DNA of 17,259 bases from Clostridiaceae bacterium (GTDB lineage Bacteria > Bacillota > Clostridia > Oscillospirales > Acutalibacteraceae), in NCBI GenBank assembly GCA_904501895.1, contig CAJGCX010000025.1, forward strand, positions 1-17,259, given 5' to 3'. The first letter of the stretch is position 1; every line of letters begins with the position of its first letter. Shown here piece after piece: positions 1 through 7,779 of the stretch. Under the pieces are notes generated by a model, which was not told the DNA's origin, ran no database searches, and was given only the letters and a program-made list of their open reading frames with translations. Both the position numbers and the translations under genes were made by a program.

Positions 1-388
1 TAACCTTTTTATCTTCGTGGAAACGGTTTGAGAAAAATTCAGGAACAGTAATTGCATCACCGCTAATTGCTGAATAATTACGAAGTCTTTTTGCAACAAT
101 AAGCCAGTTTAAGTATGTACCAACTGCAAGGCCGATTGCGGTCCATGCAGCATCAGCCACACCACACCAATAAGCAACACCAGGGAGACCCATAAGGAGC
201 CATCCGCTCATATCTGATGCTTCAGCACTCATAGCTGCAACCCAAGGTCCTAAACTTCTACCACCTAAGAAATAGTTTTCTGCATTTTTGTTTGCTCTAC
301 GTGCAAAGAATACGCCGATGCCGATAACAACAAGCATATACCCTGCCATAGCGAGAAATATCTTCATCTGTTCTGACATTTCATTCAT
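1..388 (-). CDS. putP: Sodium/proline symporter, 5' part only (runs off left edge)
   Basis: Translating the minus strand from 388 gives an open frame of 129 codons that continues past the window edge, so about the first quarter of a roughly 500-residue SSS-family permease is present. Residues 10-29 form the first membrane helix. The segment ENYFLGGRSLGPWVAAMSAE at about 37-56, followed by SDMSGWLLMGLPG at 58-70, is the PutP signature. D59 and S61 match the Asp55/Ser57 sodium and proline site of E. coli PutP. The family imports proline with Na+ across the cytoplasmic membrane. ATG at 388 abuts AAGGAAGG; the in-frame ATG at 379 (MSEQMK) has better spacing and may be the true start. The gene has its own promoter inside the terminator of the upstream operon. 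Other SSS substrates are possible, but the signature favours proline. Confidence 0.9.
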   Translation of the reverse strand, partial: MNEMSEQMKIFLAMAGYMLVVIGIGVFFARRANKNAENYFLGGRSLGPWVAAMSAEASDMSGWLLMGLPGVAYWCGVADAAWTAIGLAVGTYLNWLIVAKRLRNYSAISGDAITVPEFFSNRFHEDKKV

Positions 389-440
389 CCTTCCTTTAAT
401 AGAATATTAATATTACTCCATTTTATAAATATACCATTGT

Positions 441-469
441 ATTATAATAAAAAAAAAGTGATTTGTAAA
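441..469 (-). promoter_or_regulatory. Sigma-A promoter of putP, nested in a terminator
   Basis: On the minus strand TTTACA (464-469) is followed after exactly 17 bases by TATAAT (441-446). The predicted start near 434 leaves a leader of about 45 nt before the gene. The -35 lies in the 3' arm of the terminator hairpin at 449-490, and the spacer is largely that terminator's T-tract. Confidence 0.7.
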
Positions 470-490
470 GCATTAAACTCTACAAATCAC
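449..490 (-). terminator. Rho-independent terminator of the CoA-transferase/E2-like operon
   Basis: Read on the minus strand, GTGATTTGTA (481-490) pairs perfectly over 10 bp with TACAAATCAC (458-467) around a 13-nt loop. It is followed by nine T residues (449-457). It starts 24 nt after the stop codon of the E2-like gene. Confidence 0.9.
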
Positions 491-514
491 CATAATTTTA
501 CATATTTATGTTTT

Positions 515-1438
515 TTATTCTTTCCACTCGTGGATAACTGATGGATTTTCGAAAATTTCATCAAGTCTGTTCATGAATGGAAGAATGTCACCGTAGTCAA
601 GAGCCTTGTGGTCAAATGCGATAGTAAGAGGAAGAATCTGTCGAACTTCGATTGTGTCGTTGCCGTTTTCATCTGTTACAACAGTTGCCTTCTTCTGAAT
701 AGCATTAACTGCAATTGCAGTAACCTGAGGTGGAATAATCTCAAGAAGGAAGCACATACCCTTCTGGTTACGATGGATTGAACCAAGGTTAGAAATTGTA
801 ACTGTACCCTGTTCAATATCCTTCTTTGTAAGTCTGTCGTGTTCAGGAATTGAATAATACTTCTTTTTCTCTTCACCCTTAAGAGTCTTTACCTTATGCT
901 TACCTGTCTTTGAACCGATAAGTCGATAAATAGCCTGTAAAACCTTACCTTTTTTAAGTCCCTTGATAGTGTTATCCATAGAAACTTCAAACATAGCTTC
1001 GTCCATATTTGTATTTTCCATACGACGCATTGTGTCGTTGATAACCTCTGTCATCTTTGTAAGAGACTTATTTTCCATGTGACGAAGATTAACAGTCATC
1101 ATTCTGCCATCAGGAAGCATTGCCGGCATTGAAACATTAACACGGTCGTGGTATAAAAGCTTACCACGAACAAGCTTACGTTCAAAAATAAGGTGACAGT
1201 TCATTTTAGGTGCTGCCATAAGACCTTCACAGATAATCTTCATAACAACTGTGTTGATTGAGATTTTCTTGGACTTATCTGTGCAACCTTCGTTAAGTTT
1301 CTTATACTCTTTCAAAAATTCAGTAACATCAACTTCATAACCAACAACAGCATGAGGAATTGTTTCCCAGCTTTCTGCAGTCATGTTTGATACAATCTTT
1401 CTTGCAATACCAAATCGTTCTTTCTTATAAACGCCCAT
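515..1438 (-). CDS. Stand-alone E2-type acyltransferase (2-oxoacid dehydrogenase catalytic domain, no lipoyl domain)
   Basis: The 307-residue protein aligns by eye with the catalytic domain of dihydrolipoamide acyltransferases, a chloramphenicol-acetyltransferase-like fold. Visible marks are IARKI..M at 11-19, IPHA....EVDVTEFL at 27-42, TVTISNLGS at 212-220, IIPPQVTAIAVNAI at 234-247 and the active-site block FDHKALDYGD at 275-284, with His277 and Asp281 as the HxxxD pair. The usual D-G of the DHRxxDG motif is D-Y-G here. True E2 proteins carry one to three N-terminal lipoyl domains and an E3-binding domain; this one starts directly at the catalytic core, and no E1 or E3 gene is nearby. It follows the CoA-transferase by 14 nt and has AAGGAG 10 nt before the ATG, so the two are co-transcribed. 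It probably transfers an acyl group from CoA, but the acceptor is unknown. A lysine-rich stretch at 162-206 is notable. Confidence 0.85.
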   Translation of the reverse strand: MGVYKKERFGIARKIVSNMTAESWETIPHAVVGYEVDVTEFLKEYKKLNEGCTDKSKKISINTVVMKIICEGLMAAPKMNCHLIFERKLVRGKLLYHDRVNVSMPAMLPDGRMMTVNLRHMENKSLTKMTEVINDTMRRMENTNMDEAMFEVSMDNTIKGLKKGKVLQAIYRLIGSKTGKHKVKTLKGEEKKKYYSIPEHDRLTKKDIEQGTVTISNLGSIHRNQKGMCFLLEIIPPQVTAIAVNAIQKKATVVTDENGNDTIEVRQILPLTIAFDHKALDYGDILPFMNRLDEIFENPSVIHEWKE

Positions 1439-1452
1439 TTTAATTCATCTCC

Positions 1453-2751
1453 TTAATATTTCTCATTAAATCTTCTTTCAAATTCTTCACTGAGTTCATC
1501 TCTGAAATCAGGGTGTGCAATTGCAATAAGTGCTCTTGCTCTTTCTCGCATAGTCTTGCCCTTAAGCTGAGCAATACCAAATTCAGTAACAATATAATTT
1601 ACATCATTTCGGGTTGTTGTAACCGCTGAATAATCAGTAATCTTTGGCACAATCTTTGAGATGGTGTCACCCTTTGCAGTTGACGGCATTGCGATAATTG
1701 AACGGCCACCCTTACTCATAGTAGCACCACGAACAAAGTCCACCTGACCACCAACACCTGAAAACTGATTAAGACCGATTGTATCAGACACAACTTGTCC
1801 CATAAGGTCAACCTGTAAACAGGAGTTAACAGAAACTACATTATCATTCTGTGCAATAATCACAGGATTGTTTACGTAATCCATCGGTACCATTTCAACA
1901 TCACGGTTTTTGTCAAGGTGATCAAAAAGCTTTTTTGTACCGAAGGCAAAGCCTAAAATAGTCTTGCCATTATCTATATTCTTCTTTGTATTATTGATAA
2001 CGCCACTCTTAATAAGGTCAACAACACCGTCACCAACCATTTCAGAATGAAGTCCCAAATCCTTTTTATCCTTTAATTCCTCACAGATAGCGTTAGGAAT
2101 ACCACCGATACCAAGCTGAATACAGTCACCGTCGTTGATAAGTGATGCACAGTGCTTACCGATTTTCACTTCTACCTCAGTAAGTGGTGGTGCAGGCACT
2201 TCAGGAATAGGCTCATCACATTCTACAAAGTATGTAAATTCTGAAACATGCTTTCTTGTAGCACCGTAAGTATAAGGCATATTCTTATTTACCTGTGCAA
2301 TTTTAACCTCACAATGAGCAAGCGTTGTTTCAATGTAGTCACAGTTTGTGCCAAGCGAAACATAACCCTCCTCATCAGGTGGAGCTACAGACATTACTGT
2401 AACACGAGGCTTAATATAATCTCTTAAAACAGATGGTGTTTCGGATAAATAGCAGGATGTATAATCAGCAACACCTGCTGCAATCGCCTTACGGTTTGTG
2501 CCGGAAGCAAAAAAGGAATTGTATCTGAAATGACCTCTTACCTCCTCATCAACCCAAGGTGTTTCTCCTAAAAGGAGCATATTTATAACTTCAACATTGT
2601 TGTAATTTTTATAATTTTCACGCATTGCACGTACAATACATCTTGGCTCACTACAGCCAAAAGCCATAACAACCTTATCATTGTCGTGAATACTTTTAAT
2701 CGCTTCTTCTGCAGTAACTAATTTTTTGTTATATTCTTCTCTCCAGCTCAT
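1453..2751 (-). CDS. Acetyl-CoA hydrolase/transferase family CoA-transferase (butyryl-CoA:acetate or 4-hydroxybutyrate type)
   Basis: The 432-residue length fits the Cat1/4HbT/butyryl-CoA:acetate CoA-transferase family. Diagnostic blocks are SVAPPDEEGYVSLG at 121-134, the GIGGIPNAI loop at 214-222, GLHSEMVGDG at 233-242 with E237 as the expected catalytic glutamate forming the glutamyl-CoA thioester, FSGVGGQVDFVRGA at 330-343 and TEFGIAQLKGKT at 389-400. Enzymes of this family exchange CoA between an acyl-CoA and acetate in the cytoplasm; in gut clostridia they form butyrate or consume 4-hydroxybutyrate. Sequence reading alone cannot choose the substrate. The start is well placed, with AAAGGAGTCCT directly before the ATG, and a strong promoter lies about 75 nt upstream. 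It is the first gene of an operon with the lipoyl-less E2-type protein. No other butyrate genes (thl, bcd, etf) lie in the window. Confidence 0.9.
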   Translation of the reverse strand: MSWREEYNKKLVTAEEAIKSIHDNDKVVMAFGCSEPRCIVRAMRENYKNYNNVEVINMLLLGETPWVDEEVRGHFRYNSFFASGTNRKAIAAGVADYTSCYLSETPSVLRDYIKPRVTVMSVAPPDEEGYVSLGTNCDYIETTLAHCEVKIAQVNKNMPYTYGATRKHVSEFTYFVECDEPIPEVPAPPLTEVEVKIGKHCASLINDGDCIQLGIGGIPNAICEELKDKKDLGLHSEMVGDGVVDLIKSGVINNTKKNIDNGKTILGFAFGTKKLFDHLDKNRDVEMVPMDYVNNPVIIAQNDNVVSVNSCLQVDLMGQVVSDTIGLNQFSGVGGQVDFVRGATMSKGGRSIIAMPSTAKGDTISKIVPKITDYSAVTTTRNDVNYIVTEFGIAQLKGKTMRERARALIAIAHPDFRDELSEEFERRFNEKY

Positions 2752-2824
2752 AGGACTCCTTTCGACTCGTTTATATACATAATCGCTTCAATGTGTTCAC
2801 AAAATCGCACATTTTCACATTTGG

Positions 2825-2853
2825 ATTATATAAAAAAATCAATAAAAAGTCAA
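2825..2853 (-). promoter_or_regulatory. Sigma-A promoter of the CoA-transferase operon
   Basis: On the minus strand TTGACT (2848-2853), 17 bases, TATAAT (2825-2830). The predicted start near 2818 gives a leader of about 66 nt. The leader holds TTGTGAA at 2796-2802, a perfect half of the Rex operator consensus with a poor second half. Confidence 0.75.
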
Positions 2854-2955
2854 TAAAAACAAAGGTGCGTTTCGAAAAATTTACAATATTGTCATAACTT
2901 TGTAAAAACTGTGAAACAAACTGTTTATTTTATCTAAATAAAGTTACTGTTTGTG

Positions 2956-2985
2956 TTGATTTTTATATGCATTATATTGTATTAT
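2956..2985 (+). promoter_or_regulatory. Probable promoter of the GPH transporter operon
   Basis: TTGATT (2956-2961), 18 bases, TATTAT (2980-2985), with AGGGAG (3003-3008) as ribosome binding site before ATG 3019. The 267-bp divergent region is very AT-rich, so other placements are possible; I see no clear riboswitch in it. Confidence 0.45.
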
Positions 2986-3018
2986 ATATACATATAAACA
3001 AAAGGGAGTGGAAAACTT

Positions 3019-4464
3019 ATGAATTACATTGGCAAAAAGGAAAAAGTCAACTTTATGGCAGGTCTTGCAGGACAGAATGTGGTTTACTGCTTTATCGGTG
3101 CTTCATTCTTTCAGTATTTCCTGACAGACATTGCACAATTCCCTGCAGCAGTTGTTGGCGTGCTTCTTATTCTTATGAAGGTATGGGACGGAATTAACGA
3201 CCCGATTATCGGTTCAATTGTTGACCGTCATCGTTTTAAAAACGGAGAAAAGCTCCGACCATTGCTTAAATACACACCTGTTCCTGTTGGTGTTTTCACA
3301 GTTCTTATTTTCGTTGTATTCTCAACTGCTGAAAATCTTCTCTGGCTTCGTGTTGGCTATTTTGTTATTATGTACCTTTGTTGGGACATTACATACACAA
3401 TGCAGGACGTTGCAATCTGGGGTATGACAGCAGTTGTTACTCCAAATTCAGATGAGCGTGACAAATTTGTTCAGTTAGCAAGAACAGTTGGTTCAATCTT
3501 CTTTGGTGTTGCCGGTGCTGTAATTCCTATGGTTATGGAAATCGTTGCAAAGCAATCAGGCAACTCACTTGCTCTTATGACAGTATTGTTTGCTGCTATC
3601 TTCGGTCTCGGTGGCGCATTACTCAGTGCTAAATGCTACAGTGCACAGGAAAGAGTACGTCTTGTTGAACCTGAAAATCAGCAGACATCAATTTTCGAGT
3701 GCTTTAAGCTTCTTTTCCAGAACAAGATGCTTATGCTTGTAACTCTTTCAAACCTTTTTGGGGCACTTGCTTTCGGTAATAATCTTATAACTTATTTCTT
3801 CAAATACAAGCTTCCTGAAATATCAATCGGTGGCTTCGTATTAGGTCCACTTACTCTCACAACTGTTTTCGGTGCTCTTACTACTGCTCCTGCTTTCCTT
3901 GGTATGCTTATGGCTGACAAGCTTAAGGAAAAATTCAAGGGCTACAGAAACCTCCTTATTTTCATTCAGGTTTGCACATTAGTAGGTAGAGTTGTAGCGT
4001 GGATTATCGGCTTTGAAGGTAAAAACATTATCTGGACTATTCTTATTCTTGCTATTTGCTCATTCCCTGGTGGTGCTGCAAGTATTGCACAGACATCTCT
4101 CTTCTGTGACAGCGTTGACTATATGGAATGGAAAACAGGTAAACGTACAGAGGGTGTTACATTTGCAATGCAGACCTTCTTCACAAAGATTTCAAGTGGT
4201 ATCACAGGTGCTCTCGGTACATTTGCTCTCGGTGCTCTCGGTTATGTGGCAGTTGAAGATGTTCCTGATGCAGTTTATCTCGGAACACAAAGTGAAGCAT
4301 TTGAAACATGGATTTGGCCTATCGTAATGCTCACTCCTGCTATTGCAGCACTCCTTTATATGATTCCGCTTCTTTTCATTAAATACACTCCTGAACAGAA
4401 GGCACAGGTTGAAAAGGAATTGGCTGAACGCAGAGCAAAGGCAGAAGCAACTGTTTCTGAATAA
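3019..4464 (+). CDS. GPH-family sugar:cation symporter (MelB-like MFS transporter)
   Basis: The 481-residue protein has about twelve hydrophobic segments. It carries the glycoside-pentoside-hexuronide symporter signature WDGINDPIIGSIVDR at 56-70, in which D57 and D61 correspond to the cation-site aspartates of MelB (Asp55/Asp59). A second family block is MQDVAIWGMTAVVTPNSDER around residues 134-153. The C-terminal tail after about 460 is charged and cytoplasmic (rich in K, E, A). The family imports glycosides, pentosides or hexuronides with Na+ or H+; which sugar cannot be read from the sequence. It is the first gene of a three-gene plus-strand operon: the next start is 15 nt downstream and both followers encode proteins with export signals. 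This suggests uptake of something released or modified outside the membrane. Confidence 0.88.
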   Translation: MNYIGKKEKVNFMAGLAGQNVVYCFIGASFFQYFLTDIAQFPAAVVGVLLILMKVWDGINDPIIGSIVDRHRFKNGEKLRPLLKYTPVPVGVFTVLIFVVFSTAENLLWLRVGYFVIMYLCWDITYTMQDVAIWGMTAVVTPNSDERDKFVQLARTVGSIFFGVAGAVIPMVMEIVAKQSGNSLALMTVLFAAIFGLGGALLSAKCYSAQERVRLVEPENQQTSIFECFKLLFQNKMLMLVTLSNLFGALAFGNNLITYFFKYKLPEISIGGFVLGPLTLTTVFGALTTAPAFLGMLMADKLKEKFKGYRNLLIFIQVCTLVGRVVAWIIGFEGKNIIWTILILAICSFPGGAASIAQTSLFCDSVDYMEWKTGKRTEGVTFAMQTFFTKISSGITGALGTFALGALGYVAVEDVPDAVYLGTQSEAFETWIWPIVMLTPAIAALLYMIPLLFIKYTPEQKAQVEKELAERRAKAEATVSE

Positions 4465-4479
4465 AGAAAGGAAATAAAA

Positions 4480-5418
4480 ATGAAGAAGATTATCAGTATT
4501 ATATGTGCTTGTGTACTTATTTTCACAGCATTTTCAATAACAGCTCTTGGAGCTGACACAAGCTATAAGCCTTACGAGGAAAGTCAGTATTTCACCTACG
4601 GTGATTACGACATTCATTACAGAGTTATCCCTGCAAAGGGTGAAGCAAAGGGCAGAATTATGATGCTTCACGGTTTTATGTGCTCAACCTACGCTTGGCG
4701 TAATATGGCTAAGGAAATGACAGCAAAGGGCTACGAATGTGTCCTTGCTGACCTTCCTAATTTCGGTTACAGCACACGAGAAACTGAGGATATGGAAATC
4801 ATCGACCGTGAAATCCTCATTACAGAGCTTATGAAGAGCATTGCTCCAATGAATGAATGGATTCTTGCAGGTCATTCAATGGGTGGTGGTGTTGCAGTAA
4901 ATATTGCAATCGAAAACCCTGTAAAAGCGCTTCTCCTCTATTGTCCTGCGCCACAGAGTGAATTCCCTGTGGAAATGAAGGAAATCGTTCAGTCAGGTGT
5001 TATGAAGGGTACAATGAACTTATTCTTCAAATATGGTACAGAAATTGACCCACTTGTGAAAATGGTTATTTTTATGGCAACTCTTGATTGCGCATTTTCA
5101 AAGGATTACGATGTAAATGGTGTTACAGACGCAGTTCAGTATGACGGATTTGGTGCAGGAATGTGCGAAATGATGTACAATGTTAGACCAACTGATTTGG
5201 CTAATGCTGACAAAATCAAGTGTCCTGTGCTTCTCGTTCAGGCGTCAGGCGATTTAATCCTCAATTCACAGATGAAGAGCCAGATGAATTCAGCATTCCC
5301 AAATGCCACAGCATATAACGTCGATGGTGGCGGACATCAGTGCATCGAAAACCGTGCAAACGAAATCGCAACAGTAACAGAAAATTTCCTCAACGAGAAT
5401 TTATACGCGATAATATAA
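4480..5418 (+). CDS. Secreted alpha/beta hydrolase
   Basis: The 312-residue protein starts with a signal peptide: KK, a hydrophobic core at about 4-20, and a probable cut near ALGA at 22-25. The alpha/beta hydrolase core then shows HGF at 64-66 (oxyanion hole), the nucleophile elbow GHSMGG at 131-136 with Ser133, Asp258 in QASGDLI, and His286 in VDGGGHQ. The catalytic triad is therefore complete. A substrate-covering cap probably spans about 160-240. Esterase, lipase or acyl hydrolase activity outside the membrane is likely; substrate unknown. AAAGGAAAT precedes the ATG. It sits 15 nt after the GPH transporter and 19 nt before the DUF4434-like gene. Co-transcription with a sugar permease makes deacylation of a carbohydrate ester one reasonable guess. 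No lipobox is seen, so it is released or only loosely wall-associated. Confidence 0.85.
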   Translation: MKKIISIICACVLIFTAFSITALGADTSYKPYEESQYFTYGDYDIHYRVIPAKGEAKGRIMMLHGFMCSTYAWRNMAKEMTAKGYECVLADLPNFGYSTRETEDMEIIDREILITELMKSIAPMNEWILAGHSMGGGVAVNIAIENPVKALLLYCPAPQSEFPVEMKEIVQSGVMKGTMNLFFKYGTEIDPLVKMVIFMATLDCAFSKDYDVNGVTDAVQYDGFGAGMCEMMYNVRPTDLANADKIKCPVLLVQASGDLILNSQMKSQMNSAFPNATAYNVDGGGHQCIENRANEIATVTENFLNENLYAII

Positions 5419-5437
5419 AATAAGGAGCAATATATTT

Positions 5438-6793
5438 ATGTTTCCATTAGTTAAAACAATTTCTGCAATCCTTGCTTTTGTTATGATGATGCTTCCTTTC
5501 GGAAATAAACCAATAGAACAAAAGTGTAAGACTGAATTCACAGGCACATTCATTCAGTCATGGATGACCTCGTCCTGGAATGACGAAAGATGGATAGAAG
5601 AAGTTGAAAACATGAAAAAAGCAGGTATTGAGTATCTTGTGCTTCAATGCCTTGCTGACAGAGGTTATGAGGAAAACGGTGGTCAGTGGAGTGTTTATTA
5701 TGATACAGATGCTGACTCTCTTAAAGATGCTACATACGGTGGAGATTGTCTTGAACCTGCACTGAAATATTGTCAGGATGCAGGAATTAAGGTCTTTGTA
5801 GGTCTTGCAATGTTTGATGATTTTTGGAATGAAGCCGGAATGGGCTCAACATATCAGGATGTTTGTCACGTTGCAGGTGATATGATAGAGGATATTTACA
5901 GCAAATATGGTGAAAAGTATAAAAACAGCCTTTACGGTTGGTATTTTACACCTGAAATCAGCAATGGACTCCTTTGTCAAGTAAGCCTTAACAATCTTGT
6001 AAAGGGCATTAATCACATAATTGACAGAATCAATGAGGTTGACGAAACAAAACCACTTCTTATGAGTCCTTTCTATTCAGAATACCTTTCAACAGGACCT
6101 GTTGCTTCTCTTTCAAGCTATGTAAAATTCTTTAATATGGTCAAATTCCGTGACGGTGATATTTTTGCTCCACAGGATGCAATCGGTGCAAAGTGGACTA
6201 AAATGGAAAATCTTGAAAGAACATGGAAGCTATACAAGACTGCTATTGATACATGTGATGCTGATATAAAGCTTTGGGCTAACTGTGAAAACTTTGATGG
6301 TGCTATCACAAGCGAAACTCTTGGTGGTGTTCTTTCTCCGAAAATCACGGAAAACACCTCAAATGTAACTGCAACTCTTGACGTGTTTGTTAAACAGATG
6401 GAAATCGCATCAAAATATGCAGAAAACATTATTACATTCTCATACAATCACTATTACAGCCCATCACATGTAAACCCTGCATTTATTAATGCATATTATG
6501 ATTATGTAAAAAATGGTTATGTACTTGAAAACGAAGCACCACAGACTCCTGAAAACATAACTATGATACAGAATGAAAATGGTATTGAACTTTCTTGGGA
6601 CGAGGCTGTTGACAACTTTGGTATCGCATATTATCGTCTTGAAAAGGACGGAAAATTCCTTGCGAGAATTGATAAATTCTACGGATATGAGGATAATTAT
6701 TTTATAGATGCAAATGGCGATATGAATAGTGCATATACCATTGAAGCAGTTGACGTTTCAGGAAACACCACAGGCAAAATAGCAATTAACTGA
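5438..6793 (+). CDS. Exported DUF4434-like TIM-barrel protein with C-terminal fibronectin-III-like domain
   Basis: The 451-residue protein begins with an uncleaved anchor or signal peptide (hydrophobic 7-22). Residues 35-360 resemble the DUF4434 glycoside-hydrolase-like barrel: GTFIQSWMTSSW at 36-47, M..AGIEYLVLQ at 59-70, YGWYFTPEIS at 166-175, IFAPQDAIGA at 242-251 and LWANCENFDG at 279-288. E173 and E284 sit at the ends of predicted strands like the acid pair of a retaining glycosidase, but catalysis is inferred, not shown. Residues 367-451 (APQTPENITM, ELSWDEAVDN..I..YRLEKDG, YTIEAVDVSGN) form a fibronectin-III-like module. AGGAG stands 10 nt before the ATG. It is the last gene of the GPH/hydrolase operon. 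Action on a surface polysaccharide or host glycan is plausible; the true substrate is unknown. Confidence 0.75.
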   Translation: MFPLVKTISAILAFVMMMLPFGNKPIEQKCKTEFTGTFIQSWMTSSWNDERWIEEVENMKKAGIEYLVLQCLADRGYEENGGQWSVYYDTDADSLKDATYGGDCLEPALKYCQDAGIKVFVGLAMFDDFWNEAGMGSTYQDVCHVAGDMIEDIYSKYGEKYKNSLYGWYFTPEISNGLLCQVSLNNLVKGINHIIDRINEVDETKPLLMSPFYSEYLSTGPVASLSSYVKFFNMVKFRDGDIFAPQDAIGAKWTKMENLERTWKLYKTAIDTCDADIKLWANCENFDGAITSETLGGVLSPKITENTSNVTATLDVFVKQMEIASKYAENIITFSYNHYYSPSHVNPAFINAYYDYVKNGYVLENEAPQTPENITMIQNENGIELSWDEAVDNFGIAYYRLEKDGKFLARIDKFYGYEDNYFIDANGDMNSAYTIEAVDVSGNTTGKIAIN

Positions 6794-6811
6794 ATAAATG
6801 AACATAATTAA

Positions 6812-6851
6812 AGGAGCATTTGCCAATGGCATTTGCTCCTCATTTTTATTT
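6812..6851 (+). terminator. Terminator of the GPH/hydrolase/DUF4434 operon, overlapping the convergent gene's stop
   Basis: AGGAGCA (6812-6818) pairs with TGCTCCT (6834-6840); inner GCC/GGC pairs close an AAT loop, with a small internal loop between. A T-rich tract (6843-6851) follows on the plus strand. This tract contains the stop codon of the convergent nuclease gene (6846-6848). In the minus direction the hairpin is followed only by TTTAATTAT, so it is a weaker terminator that way. Confidence 0.8.
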
Positions 6852-7775
6852 ATTACACACTCCGCAGTATTCATATCCCTGCTGAACGAAATATTTTATA
6901 TCCTTACCCTTTACAACCTGCTTATTCTTTTCATTCATACCTGTTGCACCTGAGCAATCAGGCAAATGAATCTTCTTGGACGAGGTATTAAGCACATATT
7001 CGGCATTTTTATCCACATTCACATCTTCATTTTCAACTGATTTCTCATCAAGCCTGTTTTCACCTGTGGCATAATCAATCACAACGCCTGGCTGAACATT
7101 GTAGCAATAGACATTGAAGCAGATTCCTTCACCGTCATCCTCTACTGACCACGCCTCCATCTGCACACCATTTGCAACGAGATTATCACCATCAAATATA
7201 GGCGTTACTCGATAAAGCACGTGGTTTTCAGTTTCCTTTACATAGTCAGCAATCATATTTTCAAAAGGCAACATACCCTGTGTGTTCATATAACGTGTAC
7301 CTGTAATCAGATTGCGTGTATTTGCATTTTCACCTGTAAGCTGATGACCGATAAGATGACAACGGTTATAAAGGTATCTTCCGTCAACAAAATCGTATTT
7401 TGATGTCACCCAGCCTGTAGGCTTCACCATACCGATATCCCCTCTTTTTTCAGTTGGCATAATTTCAACACCAACACAGGCAAAGGTCACACCACAACGA
7501 CCGAGATTATCAAGGTCTGCATATTCCTCAAAAGCTTCGGTTGTATAATCAGCCTCTGTGAATGAAGGTTGATTATCATTGATAGCAACATAAGGACTAC
7601 CTGAATATTCAGGAATATCATCAAGGGAAACTGTCACATTTGTTTTCGTTGATTCCGTTACTACGTCATCAAATTCAGGCAAAACATCACCATTAAATAG
7701 TGAACCACCAAATTTACCTAACGCAAGAACTACAACAAGCAATATACATATTAATGATAAGACTTTTTTGTTCAT
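6846..7775 (-). CDS. Membrane-anchored DNA/RNA non-specific endonuclease with Cys-rich C-terminal module
   Basis: From ATG 7775 the protein has 309 residues. Residues 1-20 (MNKKVLSLICILLVVVLALG) are a signal anchor, which supports this start, as does AGGAGAT before it; an in-frame upstream start would lie inside the neighbouring gene. The nuclease core at about 80-230 shows YNRCHLIGHQLTGENANTRN at 136-155 followed by LITGTRYMNTQG. This is the beta-beta-alpha-metal motif of EndA/NUC1 nucleases, in which H140 replaces the DRGH histidine and N155 (or N150) would bind the metal. Residues 258-309 form a separate module with H270, C274, C304 and C307 (KIHLPDC ... CGVC), probably a zinc site of the kind appended to many clostridial surface nucleases. 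Likely role: extracellular degradation of nucleic acid for nutrition or competence. It is translationally coupled to the 128-aa gene upstream, with 4 nt between stop and start. Confidence 0.85.
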   Translation of the reverse strand: MNKKVLSLICILLVVVLALGKFGGSLFNGDVLPEFDDVVTESTKTNVTVSLDDIPEYSGSPYVAINDNQPSFTEADYTTEAFEEYADLDNLGRCGVTFACVGVEIMPTEKRGDIGMVKPTGWVTSKYDFVDGRYLYNRCHLIGHQLTGENANTRNLITGTRYMNTQGMLPFENMIADYVKETENHVLYRVTPIFDGDNLVANGVQMEAWSVEDDGEGICFNVYCYNVQPGVVIDYATGENRLDEKSVENEDVNVDKNAEYVLNTSSKKIHLPDCSGATGMNEKNKQVVKGKDIKYFVQQGYEYCGVCNK

Positions 7776-7779
7776 AACT

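Noticed and set aside
1..388. Sialic-acid transporter of the SSS family, linked to the lyase operon
   Set aside because: The SDMSGWLLMGLPG block and LGGRSLGP segment are PutP signatures, and the gene is more than 9 kb from the sialic-acid pair.
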